Shown here in pieces: positions 34,710 through 42,941 of a stretch of 48,978 nucleotides of DNA. Origin of the DNA: Sedimentitalea sp042687825 (GTDB taxonomy: Bacteria > Pseudomonadota > Alphaproteobacteria > Rhodobacterales > Rhodobacteraceae); assembly GCF_042687825.1 (NCBI RefSeq), contig NZ_JBHUQE010000022.1, positions 1 to 48,978 of the forward strand, given 5' to 3'. The position numbers and the translations under genes are program-made. The notes beneath the pieces were generated by a model. That model made no database searches. It was not told the origin of the DNA and saw only the letters and a list, made by a program, of their open reading frames with translations. How positions within the stretch are numbered: the first letter of the stretch is position 1; every line of letters begins with the position of its first letter.

Positions 34710-34770
34710 GGGCGCTGCCCCCGCCGCGCTGACGCGCGACTCCCCCGGAGTATTTCGGGCAAGAGGAAGC
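34709..34770 (+). repeat. Rhodobacterales-type intergenic element, copy 1
   Basis: The element begins within the repA stop: a GGGGC-GCT-GCCCC hairpin, a second hairpin (CGCG-CTGA-CGCG), then CTCCCCCGGAGTATTT and GCAAGAGGAAG. It has an inverted copy at 34979-35040. It probably ends repA transcription. Similar GC-hairpin plus CCGGAGTATTT elements are, from memory, common after genes in this family. Confidence 0.6.
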
Positions 34771-34978
34771 AAGGATTTATTAACCTTGCCGGTGAAATCT
34801 GGGACTGCGGTACAGGCGGGAGCGCCGATGGCCGTGCAAGGGGAAGAACTGTCTTCTTCTATGGGGGATGCTGCGGCGTCCCCCTCTCGTATTTTGGGCA
34901 ATACATGCCGCACCCCCATAGCGCTTGTGCGGCAACGTGGGCGGAAAAGGCGTTTCATGGTTTTCAAAAGCACCCTGT
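34771..34978. other. Spacer between inverted repeat elements
   Basis: About 208 bp with no convincing gene. It contains a partial third copy of the element (CCCCCTCTCGTATTTTGGGCA near 34879-34899), an AT-rich TTTATTAACC near 34776-34785, and an A/G-rich stretch. The TTAACC could be half of a CtrA-type site, but one half alone is weak evidence. Confidence 0.35.
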
Positions 34979-35040
34979 TTCCTCTTGCTGAAAATACTCC
35001 GGGGGAGTCCGCCAGCGGCGGACGGGGGCAGCGCCCCCTG
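34979..35040 (-). repeat. Rhodobacterales-type intergenic element, inverted copy 2
   Basis: Reverse copy of 34709-34770: CTTGCTGAAAATACTCCGGGGGAG, then the hairpin GTCCGCC-AGC-GGCGGAC (35007-35023), then GGGGGCAGCGCCCCC. The internal hairpin differs in sequence from copy 1 but still pairs, which points to selection on structure. The remaining ~100 bp to rmlC must hold the rml promoter; I cannot place its boxes. Confidence 0.6.
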
Positions 35041-35141
35041 CGACCTCGGGGGAAATGCGCGCCCCGGATACAGAGAGTGGGTGACGCCTGTGGGTATCGT
35101 TGCTAAACCCGGCGCGGATTGCAAAAAAGGGTACGAGGCGC

Positions 35142-35696
35142 ATGCAGATAGAAGAAACGCCGCTGGCGGGGGTGCTGATCCTGACGCCGGCGCGGCATGG
35201 CGATGCGCGTGGGTTCTTTTCCGAAAGCTGGAACCGCCGGCTGCTGGCCGATCATGGTATCACGCTGGATTTCGTGCAGGACAACCATTCGCTGTCGGGT
35301 GCGGTGAACACCCTGCGCGGGCTGCATTTCCAGAGCCCGCCGGCGGCCCAGGCCAAGCTGGTGCGCTGCGGGCGCGGCGCGCTGTTTGACGTGGCGGTGG
35401 ACATCCGCAGGGGCAGCCCCACCTACGGGCGCTGGTTCGGCGCCGAGCTGAGTGCTGAAAACGGGCGGCAGATGCTGGTGCCCACGGGGTTTCTGCACGG
35501 ATTCGTGACGCGCCGCCCGGATACAGAGATTCTTTACAAATGCAGTGCCTATTATGCTCCGGATTGCGACGGCGCGGTGCACTGGGACAGTTGCGGCATC
35601 GACTGGGGCCTGACCGCGCCGCCGGTGCTGTCAGAAAGGGATGCCGCCGCGGTGCCGCTGGCGGAATTCGACAGCCCGTTTGTCTGGGAAGGATGA
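35142..35696 (+). CDS. rmlC: dTDP-4-dehydrorhamnose 3,5-epimerase
   Basis: 184 residues. The cupin holds GDARGFFSESWNRR, FVQDNHSLSGAVNTLRGLHFQ (catalytic His), KLVRCGRGALFDVAVDIRRGSPTYGRW and LVPTGFLHGFVT, all diagnostic. It epimerises dTDP-4-keto-6-deoxyglucose to the L-lyxo form. The ATG at 35142 is preceded by GAGG; the earlier ATG at 35100 would add an unconserved leader. First gene of the rmlCBDA operon. Confidence 0.97.
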   Translation: MQIEETPLAGVLILTPARHGDARGFFSESWNRRLLADHGITLDFVQDNHSLSGAVNTLRGLHFQSPPAAQAKLVRCGRGALFDVAVDIRRGSPTYGRWFGAELSAENGRQMLVPTGFLHGFVTRRPDTEILYKCSAYYAPDCDGAVHWDSCGIDWGLTAPPVLSERDAAAVPLAEFDSPFVWEG

Positions 35697-35700
35697 GGCG

Positions 35701-36738
35701 ATGAAACTTGTGGTCACCGGCGGCGCCGGCTTTATCGGGTCGGCCGTGGTGCGCCAGGCGGTGCGCGCCGGGCATCGGGTGGTCAACCTGGATGCGCTGA
35801 CCTATGCCGCCTGTCTGGACAATGTCGCCAGCGTGGCGGATGCGCCGAATTACACCTTTGTGCAGGCCGATATCCGCGACCGCGCGGCGCTGGACGCGGT
35901 CATGGCCGATCATCGCCCCGACGCGGTGATGCATCTGGCCGCGGAAAGCCATGTCGACCGCTCGATCGACGGACCCGGCACCTTTATCGATACCAACATC
36001 ACCGGCACCTATACGTTGCTTGAGGCGGCGCGGGCCTGCTGGCTGCAGGCGGGCAAACCCGAGAGCTTTCGCTTTCACCATATCTCGACCGACGAGGTCT
36101 ATGGCAGTCTCGGTCCCGAGGGCCAGTTCACCGAGGACACGCCCTATGATCCGCGCAGCCCCTATTCCGCCTCCAAGGCGGCCTCCGATCACCTGGTGCG
36201 CGCCTGGCACGAGACCTATGGGCTGCCGGTGGTGCTGACCAATTGTTCCAACAATTACGGCCCCTATCATTTCCCCGAAAAACTGGTGCCCGTGGTGATC
36301 CTGAACGCGCTGGCCGGCAAGCCGATTCCGGTCTACGGGGCCGGCGCGAATGTGCGCGACTGGCTCTATGTCGAGGATCACGCCGACGCGCTGCTGACGG
36401 TGCTGGCGCGGGGGCAGGTGGGGCGCAGCTATAATATCGGCGGCGAGAACGAGGCCCGCAATATCGACCTGGTGCGCAAGATCTGCGCCATCCTGGACGC
36501 AAAACGCCCCCGGGCCACGCCCTATGCCGATCAGATCACCTTTGTCGCCGACCGGCCCGGTCACGATGCGCGCTATGCCATCGATCCGACCCGCATCGCC
36601 ACCGAACTGGGCTGGCGGCCCAGTGTCACCCTGGATCAGGGGTTGGAACAGACCGTGCAATGGTATCTGGACAACGAGGCCTGGTGGCGCGCCCTGCAGG
36701 ACCGCGCCGGTGTCGGCCAGCGGCTGGGCACCGGATGA
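35701..36738 (+). CDS. rmlB: dTDP-glucose 4,6-dehydratase
   Basis: 345 residues. VTGGAGFIGSAVVRQAV is the NAD loop, STDEVYGSLG and YSASKAASDHLV contain the catalytic Thr-Asp-Glu and YxxxK, and NNYGPYHFPEKLVPVVILNAL is typical. It forms dTDP-4-keto-6-deoxyglucose. That intermediate is shared by the rhamnose route (RmlC/RmlD) and by the FdtA/FdtB-like enzymes at 42938 and 44709. It follows rmlC by four bases and overlaps rmlD by four. Confidence 0.97.
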   Translation: MKLVVTGGAGFIGSAVVRQAVRAGHRVVNLDALTYAACLDNVASVADAPNYTFVQADIRDRAALDAVMADHRPDAVMHLAAESHVDRSIDGPGTFIDTNITGTYTLLEAARACWLQAGKPESFRFHHISTDEVYGSLGPEGQFTEDTPYDPRSPYSASKAASDHLVRAWHETYGLPVVLTNCSNNYGPYHFPEKLVPVVILNALAGKPIPVYGAGANVRDWLYVEDHADALLTVLARGQVGRSYNIGGENEARNIDLVRKICAILDAKRPRATPYADQITFVADRPGHDARYAIDPTRIATELGWRPSVTLDQGLEQTVQWYLDNEAWWRALQDRAGVGQRLGTG

Positions 36739-37589
36739 TCCTGGTCTTTGGCAAAACCGGGCAGGTGGCCCGGGAACTGGCGGGTGCGGACGATGTGAGA
36801 TGTCTGGACCGCGCGGCGGCGGATCTGTCCGATCCGGCGGCCTGTGCCGCGGCGATCCGGGCCCATGCCCCGCGCGCGGTGATCAACGCCGCCGCCTATA
36901 CTGCGGTGGATGCGGCCGAAGGGGACGCGGCACGGGCCACGGTGATCAATGGCGACGCCCCCGGCGCGATGGCGCGGGAATGTGCGGCCCTGAACATCCC
37001 CTTTGTCACGATCTCGACCGATTACGTGTTTGACGGGTCCGGCACGGCGGCGTGGCAGCCCGGCGACCCCACCGGCCCTTTGGGCGCCTATGGCCGGTCC
37101 AAGCTGGCCGGCGAGCGCGCGGTGGCGGCGGCGGGCGGCACCTGGGCGGTCTTGCGCACCAGCTGGGTGGTCTCGGCGCATGGCCAGAATTTTGTCAAAA
37201 CCATGCTGCGGCTGGGGGCCGAGCGGGAGGGTCTGAACGTGGTGGCCGACCAGATCGGCGGGCCGACCCCGGCGCGCGACATCGCGGCGGCCTGCCTGCG
37301 GATGGTGCAGGTCCTGGCCACGCAGCCGGACAAGGCCGGGATCTATCATTTCGCCGGCGCCCCCGATGTCAGCTGGGCGGATTTCGCCCGCGCGATCATG
37401 GCGCAGGCGGCGCTGGACTGCCGGATCACCGACATTCCGTCCAGCGCCTATCCGACCCCGGCGGCGCGGCCTGAAAATTCGCGGCTGGACTGTTCCGGTT
37501 TTCAGGCCGCCTTTGGCCTGACCCGGCCCGACTGGCGCGCCGGGTTGGCGGATATTCTGAACGCGTTGAAAGAGTTGAAAGAGGTTTGA
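36735..37589 (+). CDS. rmlD: dTDP-4-dehydrorhamnose reductase
   Basis: 284 residues from the ATG that overlaps the rmlB stop (ATGA). ILVFGKTGQVARELA is the NADP loop, NAAAYTAVDAAE and FVTISTDYVFDGSG are family motifs, and YGRSKLAGE holds the catalytic YxxxK. VLRTSWVVSAHGQNFVKTML follows. It makes dTDP-L-rhamnose, the last step of the pathway. Highly confident from motifs and operon position. Confidence 0.97.
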   Translation: MILVFGKTGQVARELAGADDVRCLDRAAADLSDPAACAAAIRAHAPRAVINAAAYTAVDAAEGDAARATVINGDAPGAMARECAALNIPFVTISTDYVFDGSGTAAWQPGDPTGPLGAYGRSKLAGERAVAAAGGTWAVLRTSWVVSAHGQNFVKTMLRLGAEREGLNVVADQIGGPTPARDIAAACLRMVQVLATQPDKAGIYHFAGAPDVSWADFARAIMAQAALDCRITDIPSSAYPTPAARPENSRLDCSGFQAAFGLTRPDWRAGLADILNALKELKEV

Positions 37590-37593
37590 TCAC

Positions 37594-38466
37594 ATGAGCA
37601 CACGCAAGGGCATCATTCTGGCCGGCGGCAGCGGCACGCGGCTCTACCCGATCACCATGGGGGTCAGCAAACAGCTGCTGCCGATCTATGACAAGCCGAT
37701 GATCTATTACCCGCTGAGCGTGCTGATGCTGGCCGGTATCCGCGACATCCTGATCATCACCACGCCGCAGGATCAGGACCAGTTCCAGCGCACCCTGGGC
37801 GATGGCCGCCAATGGGGCGTGTCGCTGACCTATGTGGTGCAGCCCAGCCCCGACGGGCTGGCCCAGGCTTACATTCTGGCCGAAGACTTTCTGGACGGGG
37901 CCCCCAGCGCGATGGTGCTGGGCGACAACATCTTTTTCGGCCATGGCCTGCCGAAACTGATGGCGCGCGCCGATGACGCCGATCAGGGCGGCACGGTGTT
38001 TGGCTATCACGTGGCCGATCCCGAACGCTATGGCGTGGTGGCGTTCGACAGGGACGGCGCGGTGCGCGAGATCATCGAGAAACCCCAGGTGCCGCCCAGC
38101 AACTATGCGGTGACCGGGCTGTATTTCCTGGATGGCACGGCACCGGCGCGGGCGCGGCAGGTGACGCCGTCCGATCGCGGCGAGCTGGAGATCACCAGCC
38201 TGCTGGGCATGTATCTGTCAGACGGGCTCTTGCGGGTCGAGACCATGGGGCGGGGCTATGCCTGGCTGGACACCGGCACGCACGGGTCGCTGCTGGAGGC
38301 GGGCAATTTCGTGCGCACGCTGGAGGAACGCCAGGGGTTGCAGACCGGCTGTCCCGAAGAGATCGCGTTCGAGCAGGGCTGGATCACGCCCGACGAGCTG
38401 GCCGCGCGCGCCGAGATGTTCGCCAAGAACGGCTATGGCGCCTATCTGGCGGGCCTGCTGGACTGA
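37594..38466 (+). CDS. rmlA: Glucose-1-phosphate thymidylyltransferase
   Basis: 290 residues, the usual short RmlA length. GIILAGGSGTRLYPITMGVSKQLLPIYDKPMIYYPL is the nucleotide-binding start; VLGDNIFFGHGL, VIEKP-type (REIIEKPQVPPSNYAVTGLYF) and AWLDTGTHGSLLEA follow. It makes dTDP-glucose from dTTP and glucose-1-phosphate. An AAGAGG precedes the ATG at 37594. Six bases separate it from the acyltransferase gene at 38473, so EPS acylation may be co-transcribed with rhamnose supply. Confidence 0.97.
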   Translation: MSTRKGIILAGGSGTRLYPITMGVSKQLLPIYDKPMIYYPLSVLMLAGIRDILIITTPQDQDQFQRTLGDGRQWGVSLTYVVQPSPDGLAQAYILAEDFLDGAPSAMVLGDNIFFGHGLPKLMARADDADQGGTVFGYHVADPERYGVVAFDRDGAVREIIEKPQVPPSNYAVTGLYFLDGTAPARARQVTPSDRGELEITSLLGMYLSDGLLRVETMGRGYAWLDTGTHGSLLEAGNFVRTLEERQGLQTGCPEEIAFEQGWITPDELAARAEMFAKNGYGAYLAGLLD

Positions 38467-38472
38467 CGCCGC

Positions 38473-39894
38473 GTGCTGTTCACCGAACTGACCTTTTGGC
38501 TGTTCTTTGCCATCGTCGCGGGGCTGTATGTGCTGTTGCCGCACAAGGCGCAGAACCGGATGCTGCTGGTTGCCAGCTATGTGTTCTATGGCGCCTGGGA
38601 CTGGCGGTTTCTCAGCCTGATCCTGCTCAGTACGCTGGTGGATTACGCCGTCGGTCTCAGGATGGCGACCGAGACGCGCCAGGACCGGCGCCGGCAACTG
38701 CTGGGGGTCTCGCTGGCGGTCAATCTGGGCATGCTGGGGGTCTTCAAGTATCTCGGCTTTTTCGTCGACAGTTTCCAGGCGCTGCTGGCCGGGGCCGGCT
38801 ATGCCGCCGATCCTTTCATGCTGTCGATCGTGCTGCCGGTGGGGATATCCTTTTATACGTTTCAGACGCTCAGCTATACGATCGACATCTACCGGCGCGA
38901 GATGGAACCCTGCCGGGACGCGCTGGATTTCGCGCTGTTCGTCGCCTTTTTCCCGCAGCTCGTGGCCGGGCCGATCGAACGGGCAAAGAACCTGTTGCCC
39001 AATATCGCCGCCCCGCGGGTGCTGAGCTGGGAGGCGCTGGGGCGCGGCGCGGTGCTGTGCCTGCTGGGGCTGATCAAGAAGATCGTCATCGCCGATGCCA
39101 TCGCGCCGTCGGTCGATGCGGTCTATGCCAGCCCCGACCCGACCCGGGCCGACGTGATCCTGGCGACCTGGCTGTTCGCGATCCAGATCTATTGCGATTT
39201 CTCGGGCTATACCGATATCGCCCGCGGCGTGGCCAAGATGCTGGGGTTCCGGCTGATGCGCAATTTCGCCCAGCCCTATTTCGCCATCGACCCGCAGGAA
39301 TTCTGGCGGCGCTGGCATATCAGCCTGTCCAGCTGGCTGCGCGACTATCTTTACATCTCGCTGGGCGGCAACAAGGGCGGGCCGCGCAAGACCTATCGCA
39401 ACCTGATGGCGACGATGACGCTGGGCGGGCTGTGGCACGGGGCGGCGTGGAATTTCGTGCTGTGGGGGCTGTATCAGGGCGCTCTGCTGGCCGTGCACCG
39501 GGTCCTGGCCGGGACGCATAAGCGCAGCGGCGAGGGGGCGCGGCGCAGCCCGCTGGCCTGGGCCGGGCGGGTTCTGGTCATGGCGCTGTTCTTTCAGGTG
39601 GTGTGCTATGGCTGGCTGCTGTTCCGGGCGACGTCCTTTGCGCAGATCGTCGATTTCACCCAGCGCCTGTTCACCGGTCCGGCCGGGCTGAGCCTGCCGT
39701 CCATCCCGATCGCCGCCTGGCTGGCGATGGCGTTTCTGCTGGTCTGGGACATGCTGATCGAACGCTCGGGCGATGTGCGGTTCTATCAGAGCTGGCCGCT
39801 GGCGCTGCGGGCCGCGACCTATGCCGGGATGATCTATCTTCTGGCCTTCGGGGCGACCACGGCGACCTCGGCCTTCATCTATTTCCAGTTCTGA
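38473..39894 (+). CDS. MBOAT-family O-acyltransferase (AlgI-like)
   Basis: 473 residues from a GTG at 38473, with about ten membrane segments. FFPQLVAGPIERAKNLLP, IYCDFSGYTDIARGVAKMLGF, FWRRWHISLSSWLRDYLYISLGGN and GGLWHGAAWNFVLWG (with the invariant His) are the diagnostic MBOAT blocks shared with alginate O-acetyltransferase AlgI and DltB. It would pass acyl groups from the cytoplasm across the membrane for O-acylation of a periplasmic or exported glycan. It sits at the end of the rml operon and is followed by an SGNH-like partner, the usual two-component layout. Confidence 0.93.
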   Translation: MLFTELTFWLFFAIVAGLYVLLPHKAQNRMLLVASYVFYGAWDWRFLSLILLSTLVDYAVGLRMATETRQDRRRQLLGVSLAVNLGMLGVFKYLGFFVDSFQALLAGAGYAADPFMLSIVLPVGISFYTFQTLSYTIDIYRREMEPCRDALDFALFVAFFPQLVAGPIERAKNLLPNIAAPRVLSWEALGRGAVLCLLGLIKKIVIADAIAPSVDAVYASPDPTRADVILATWLFAIQIYCDFSGYTDIARGVAKMLGFRLMRNFAQPYFAIDPQEFWRRWHISLSSWLRDYLYISLGGNKGGPRKTYRNLMATMTLGGLWHGAAWNFVLWGLYQGALLAVHRVLAGTHKRSGEGARRSPLAWAGRVLVMALFFQVVCYGWLLFRATSFAQIVDFTQRLFTGPAGLSLPSIPIAAWLAMAFLLVWDMLIERSGDVRFYQSWPLALRAATYAGMIYLLAFGATTATSAFIYFQF

Positions 39895-39904
39895 GGGGCG
39901 GGCG

Positions 39905-40993
39905 ATGAAAAAGTTCCTTGCGATGCCTGCCCTGATCCTGCTGTTCCTCGGGCTCATGGATCTCGGCGTTGCCGTCCTGCTGCACCAGGCCGAGGCGCGG
40001 GGCCGGCTGGGCAGTCTGGTGCGCTATTTCGACTATGGCCGCTCGGTGCCGGGCAAGCTGGCGCAGTGGCAGGCGCATCCGGGCACCCCCGGCAATCTTT
40101 ACGACGTGGCCTGGCGGCCGGATATCCTGGCCGGCTCGGCCGCCGCATTCGCCGCCGAAGCCCCGGATACGGGGCCGGTGATCCGCAGCTATGGCATGTC
40201 CTTTGTCGGCAATGTCATCGCCGCCGCCCAGGCCCAGGATCCGGGCCTGCGCTGGGACAATCACGCCGGTCCCGGCGCGCCGCCCAATTTCACCTATGCG
40301 CTGTTCCAGGAGGACCGCGCCAACCGGCGCCCCGGCGATATCGTGGTGCTGGGTATCCTGTCCTCGGCGATCCCGGGCATGGCCGCGCTTGGCAATCGCA
40401 GCTGGGTCTTTGAACAGCCCGCCCCGTTCACCTATCCGGTGTTTCACCCCGAGGGCGCGGGGTTGCGGCGGATCGAGCCGCTGGTGACCAGCGCCGCCGA
40501 CCAGCGCGCCCTGGCCGGCGATGCGGCGGCGGCGCGGGCCTGGGCCGATCAGCTGGCCACAGAGGACGCGTTTCACGCGCCGGTCACCTTTGGCGCGGTC
40601 TGGCTGGATGTCTCGCCCTTTGCGCGGCTGGTGCGCCGGTCGCTGGCCAAGAGCCATATCGCCCGCACCGAGGCGGCGATCCTGGGTGGCGGCGTCTATC
40701 CCCATGCCGAGGTTCTGGAGCGCATGATCACGGCTTTTGCCGGCACCGCGCGGGCCGACGGGCAGGTGCCGGTGGTGATGCTGATCCAGACCCGCAACCC
40801 GGCGGATGCCGATGTGCTGGCGCTGGCCGGCCCGGCGCTGCGGCGCGCCGATGTGGCCTATCTGGCCACGGCCGAGCATGTCGATCCGGCGGACCCGTCC
40901 GGTTTCGTGAGCGACGGCCATTACACGCCCGCGGTCGATGCCGTGTTCGGGCGGGCGTTTCTGCGGCTCTTGCCGGGTGCGGATCAGCGATAG
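39905..40993 (+). CDS. Membrane-anchored SGNH-like partner of the MBOAT protein
   Basis: 362 residues. Residues ~5-27 form a signal anchor (LAMPALILLFLGLMDLGVAVLL). The rest is probably periplasmic. VIRSYGMSFVGNV near residue 95 could hold the nucleophilic Ser, and FVSDGHYTPAVDAVF near the end holds an Asp-x-x-His pair, as in AlgJ/AlgX/DltD-like SGNH proteins. GAGGGG precedes the ATG. Its position right after the MBOAT gene is the strongest argument for a role in transferring acyl groups to the polymer. The catalytic Ser assignment is tentative. Its 3' end overlaps the convergent gtrA-like gene by 10 bp. Confidence 0.7.
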   Translation: MKKFLAMPALILLFLGLMDLGVAVLLHQAEARGRLGSLVRYFDYGRSVPGKLAQWQAHPGTPGNLYDVAWRPDILAGSAAAFAAEAPDTGPVIRSYGMSFVGNVIAAAQAQDPGLRWDNHAGPGAPPNFTYALFQEDRANRRPGDIVVLGILSSAIPGMAALGNRSWVFEQPAPFTYPVFHPEGAGLRRIEPLVTSAADQRALAGDAAAARAWADQLATEDAFHAPVTFGAVWLDVSPFARLVRRSLAKSHIARTEAAILGGGVYPHAEVLERMITAFAGTARADGQVPVVMLIQTRNPADADVLALAGPALRRADVAYLATAEHVDPADPSGFVSDGHYTPAVDAVFGRAFLRLLPGADQR

Positions 40994-41376
40994 ACCCAGA
41001 GCCGGGACAGCACGAACGAGGTGCCGGCGATGATCACGGTGACCAGGATCTGTGCCGGATAGAACCCCATGCCGATGCGTTCGATCAGGGTATGGATCAG
41101 CGTCGCGTTCATCGCCATGCACAGAAGATGCATCAGGATATAGCGCACCAGCCGGGCGCCGGTGGGGGTGCTGCCAAAGGTCACCCGGGCCTGGGCGGCA
41201 AAGTTGAACACCGCGCTGACCACATAGGCGAACAGGCTGAGCACCACGATATTGCCGATGAAGGGGCGCGCCAGGGCCAGCACGACGAAATACAGCCCCA
41301 CCGTGGTCAGCCCCACCAGGCCGAATTTCGTGCCGGTCCAGACGAGGTCCTGCAGGCTGGCTCGGTCGATCCGCAT
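40984..41376 (-). CDS. GtrA-family membrane protein
   Basis: 130 residues with four membrane segments in the GtrA pattern: FGLVGLTTVGLYFVVLAL, NIVVLSLFAYVVSAVFNFAAQARVTF, LVRYILMHLLCMAMNATLIHTLI and PAQILVTVIIAGTSFVLSRLWVYR. GtrA proteins are thought to flip undecaprenyl-phosphate-linked sugars across the inner membrane. The start is shared with the stop of the gene before it (TGATG). It is the last gene of the five-gene cassette and completes a GtrA/GtrB/GT-C trio. Confidence 0.88.
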   Translation of the reverse strand: MRIDRASLQDLVWTGTKFGLVGLTTVGLYFVVLALARPFIGNIVVLSLFAYVVSAVFNFAAQARVTFGSTPTGARLVRYILMHLLCMAMNATLIHTLIERIGMGFYPAQILVTVIIAGTSFVLSRLWVYR

Positions 41377-42941
41377 CAGGGGGCTCCCAGCAAGATGTAA
41401 TGTGGCGTTTCCTGCCGCACGCGATAGCCCGTCAGGGTCCGGGTCAGCAAGCCGTCGATGCTGTCCCCGGCCGGGGCGTCGGGCGCGTCCGGCGCGGGCA
41501 GGGCGACTTCGCGGGTGTCGACCAGCACAAAGGCGGGGGGCTTGGCGCGCAGGTCGCGGTCGATTTCCGTCAGCCAGTCCCCATAGCCGGAGAAATTGGC
41601 CGCCAGACCGTCCAGCCCGGCCAGCTGGAAAAACCGCAGGCTGGCGCGGCGTTCGGCCAGATACGGCACCATGAACACCCGGCCCCATTGCAGCACAAAG
41701 GCATCCGGCGCGCTGTCGGCGCGGATGATCCGCACAGTTTCGGCGATGTCGGACCAGGCGGGCTGGTTCGGGTCATGCTGCACCGGGACAAGGTCGCCCC
41801 GGGCCAGCAGGGCGGCGTTGTCGCGATAGGACCAGAGCTTTTTCGCGGTGCCCAGCGTCACCAGCCCGGCACAGGCCAGCAGCGCGGCGCCGGCCAGCAG
41901 ACGCGCAGCGCGGCCACCGGCACGCCGGCGGGCGCGGTTCAGCCCGTCCAGCGCCACCGCGATGAGCAGCACCAGCAGCGGCAGCAGCCCGCCGAGATGA
42001 TAGTCAAAGCCCTTGTTCTGCACGAAATAGGACAGCAGCACCATGACCGCCAGCCCGGCGATCAGCAGCAGCCCGCGGCCGAGGCCGCGCCGCGCGCCCC
42101 AAAGCAGCGCACCCAGGGCGGCCAGGGCCAGGATCCAGTGCCAGGAATGGCTGAGCAGGAACAGCATGGGCTGCACCAGGCGGCTGCGCGGCTGCGGCAC
42201 CTGATAGGCTTCGAGGTTGAACAGGATGGACTGCTGATAGAAATCGTCGAGCACCCCCAGCCCGGCCCCATACCAGGCGACGCCGCCGATCACCGCGGCA
42301 AATCCGAGGCACAGTGCCAGGCTCTGGCCCAGCCGCACGGTGCGGGGCAGGGGCGGTTCGCCCGGAAAGCGCAGCCAGTCAAAGATCAGCAGCCCCGCCA
42401 GGGCGCTGAGATAGGTGGGCCGGATCAGCGTGGCCATGGCCACCAGCGCCCCGGCCAGCAGGCTGGCCGCGGCCGGGCGGCGGGCCTGGGGCGGCAGCGC
42501 CAGAAAGGCCGCGCCCAGCAAGAGCCCCATGGCGACGATGTCGCGCTGCCCGGCCATCCAGTAACCCGAGGTGACATAGAGCGCCGGATAGAGAAACAGG
42601 AACACCCAGGGCGCGACGGCAAACCCGGCGCGGCCGAGGAACCCGGCGCCGGCCGCTGTCGCCCCGGCCAGCACCAGCGTGTCCACCGCGCGAAAGCTCC
42701 AGAATTCGGCGCCAAACAGCCGCAGCCCGGCCTCGTGCAGGAACATCTTGCCGGGAAAGTTCTGTTCGACCGCGCCGCCGTAATAGACATCGCCCTGCAG
42801 ATGCGACCAGGCGATATAGTCAAACAGCGCCTGATCGGGCGAGACCGGCACCGTCAGATAGAGTGCCGCCAGCAAGGCGAACCACACCGCCCAGAGCGCC
42901 AGCAGCGGCCCCCGTCCTGTCACCGGCCCCCGTTCTGTCAC
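41376..42941 (-). CDS. Polytopic GT-C glycosyltransferase (GT39/ArnT-like)
   Basis: 521 residues with about ten membrane segments. After the first segment, VSPDQALFDYIAWSHLQGDVYYGG and NFPGKMFLHEAGLRLFG form the first periplasmic loop, where GT-C enzymes carry their catalytic acidic residues. QRDIVAMGLLLGAAFLAL and MATLIRPTYLSALAGLL are typical of the ArnT/PMT superfamily. The C-terminal ~120 residues are soluble, probably periplasmic. In gtr cassettes this position is held by the serotype-specific transferase that moves the lipid-linked sugar onto the polysaccharide. Coupled by ATGA to the gene before and TGATG to gtrA. Confidence 0.82.
   Translation of the reverse strand: MTERGPVTGRGPLLALWAVWFALLAALYLTVPVSPDQALFDYIAWSHLQGDVYYGGAVEQNFPGKMFLHEAGLRLFGAEFWSFRAVDTLVLAGATAAGAGFLGRAGFAVAPWVFLFLYPALYVTSGYWMAGQRDIVAMGLLLGAAFLALPPQARRPAAASLLAGALVAMATLIRPTYLSALAGLLIFDWLRFPGEPPLPRTVRLGQSLALCLGFAAVIGGVAWYGAGLGVLDDFYQQSILFNLEAYQVPQPRSRLVQPMLFLLSHSWHWILALAALGALLWGARRGLGRGLLLIAGLAVMVLLSYFVQNKGFDYHLGGLLPLLVLLIAVALDGLNRARRRAGGRAARLLAGAALLACAGLVTLGTAKKLWSYRDNAALLARGDLVPVQHDPNQPAWSDIAETVRIIRADSAPDAFVLQWGRVFMVPYLAERRASLRFFQLAGLDGLAANFSGYGDWLTEIDRDLRAKPPAFVLVDTREVALPAPDAPDAPAGDSIDGLLTRTLTGYRVRQETPHYILLGAP

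Noticed and set aside
34776..34785. TTTATTAACC as a CtrA site for biofilm control
   Set aside because: Only one TTAA half is present; the second half at the required spacing is missing.
34786..35106. 106-codon frame between repA and rmlC
   Set aside because: It is built from the inverted repeat elements and has no protein-like pattern or ribosome site.
38218..39957. 579-codon leftward frame
   Set aside because: Antisense to the MBOAT gene, whose family motifs and membrane segments are unmistakable.
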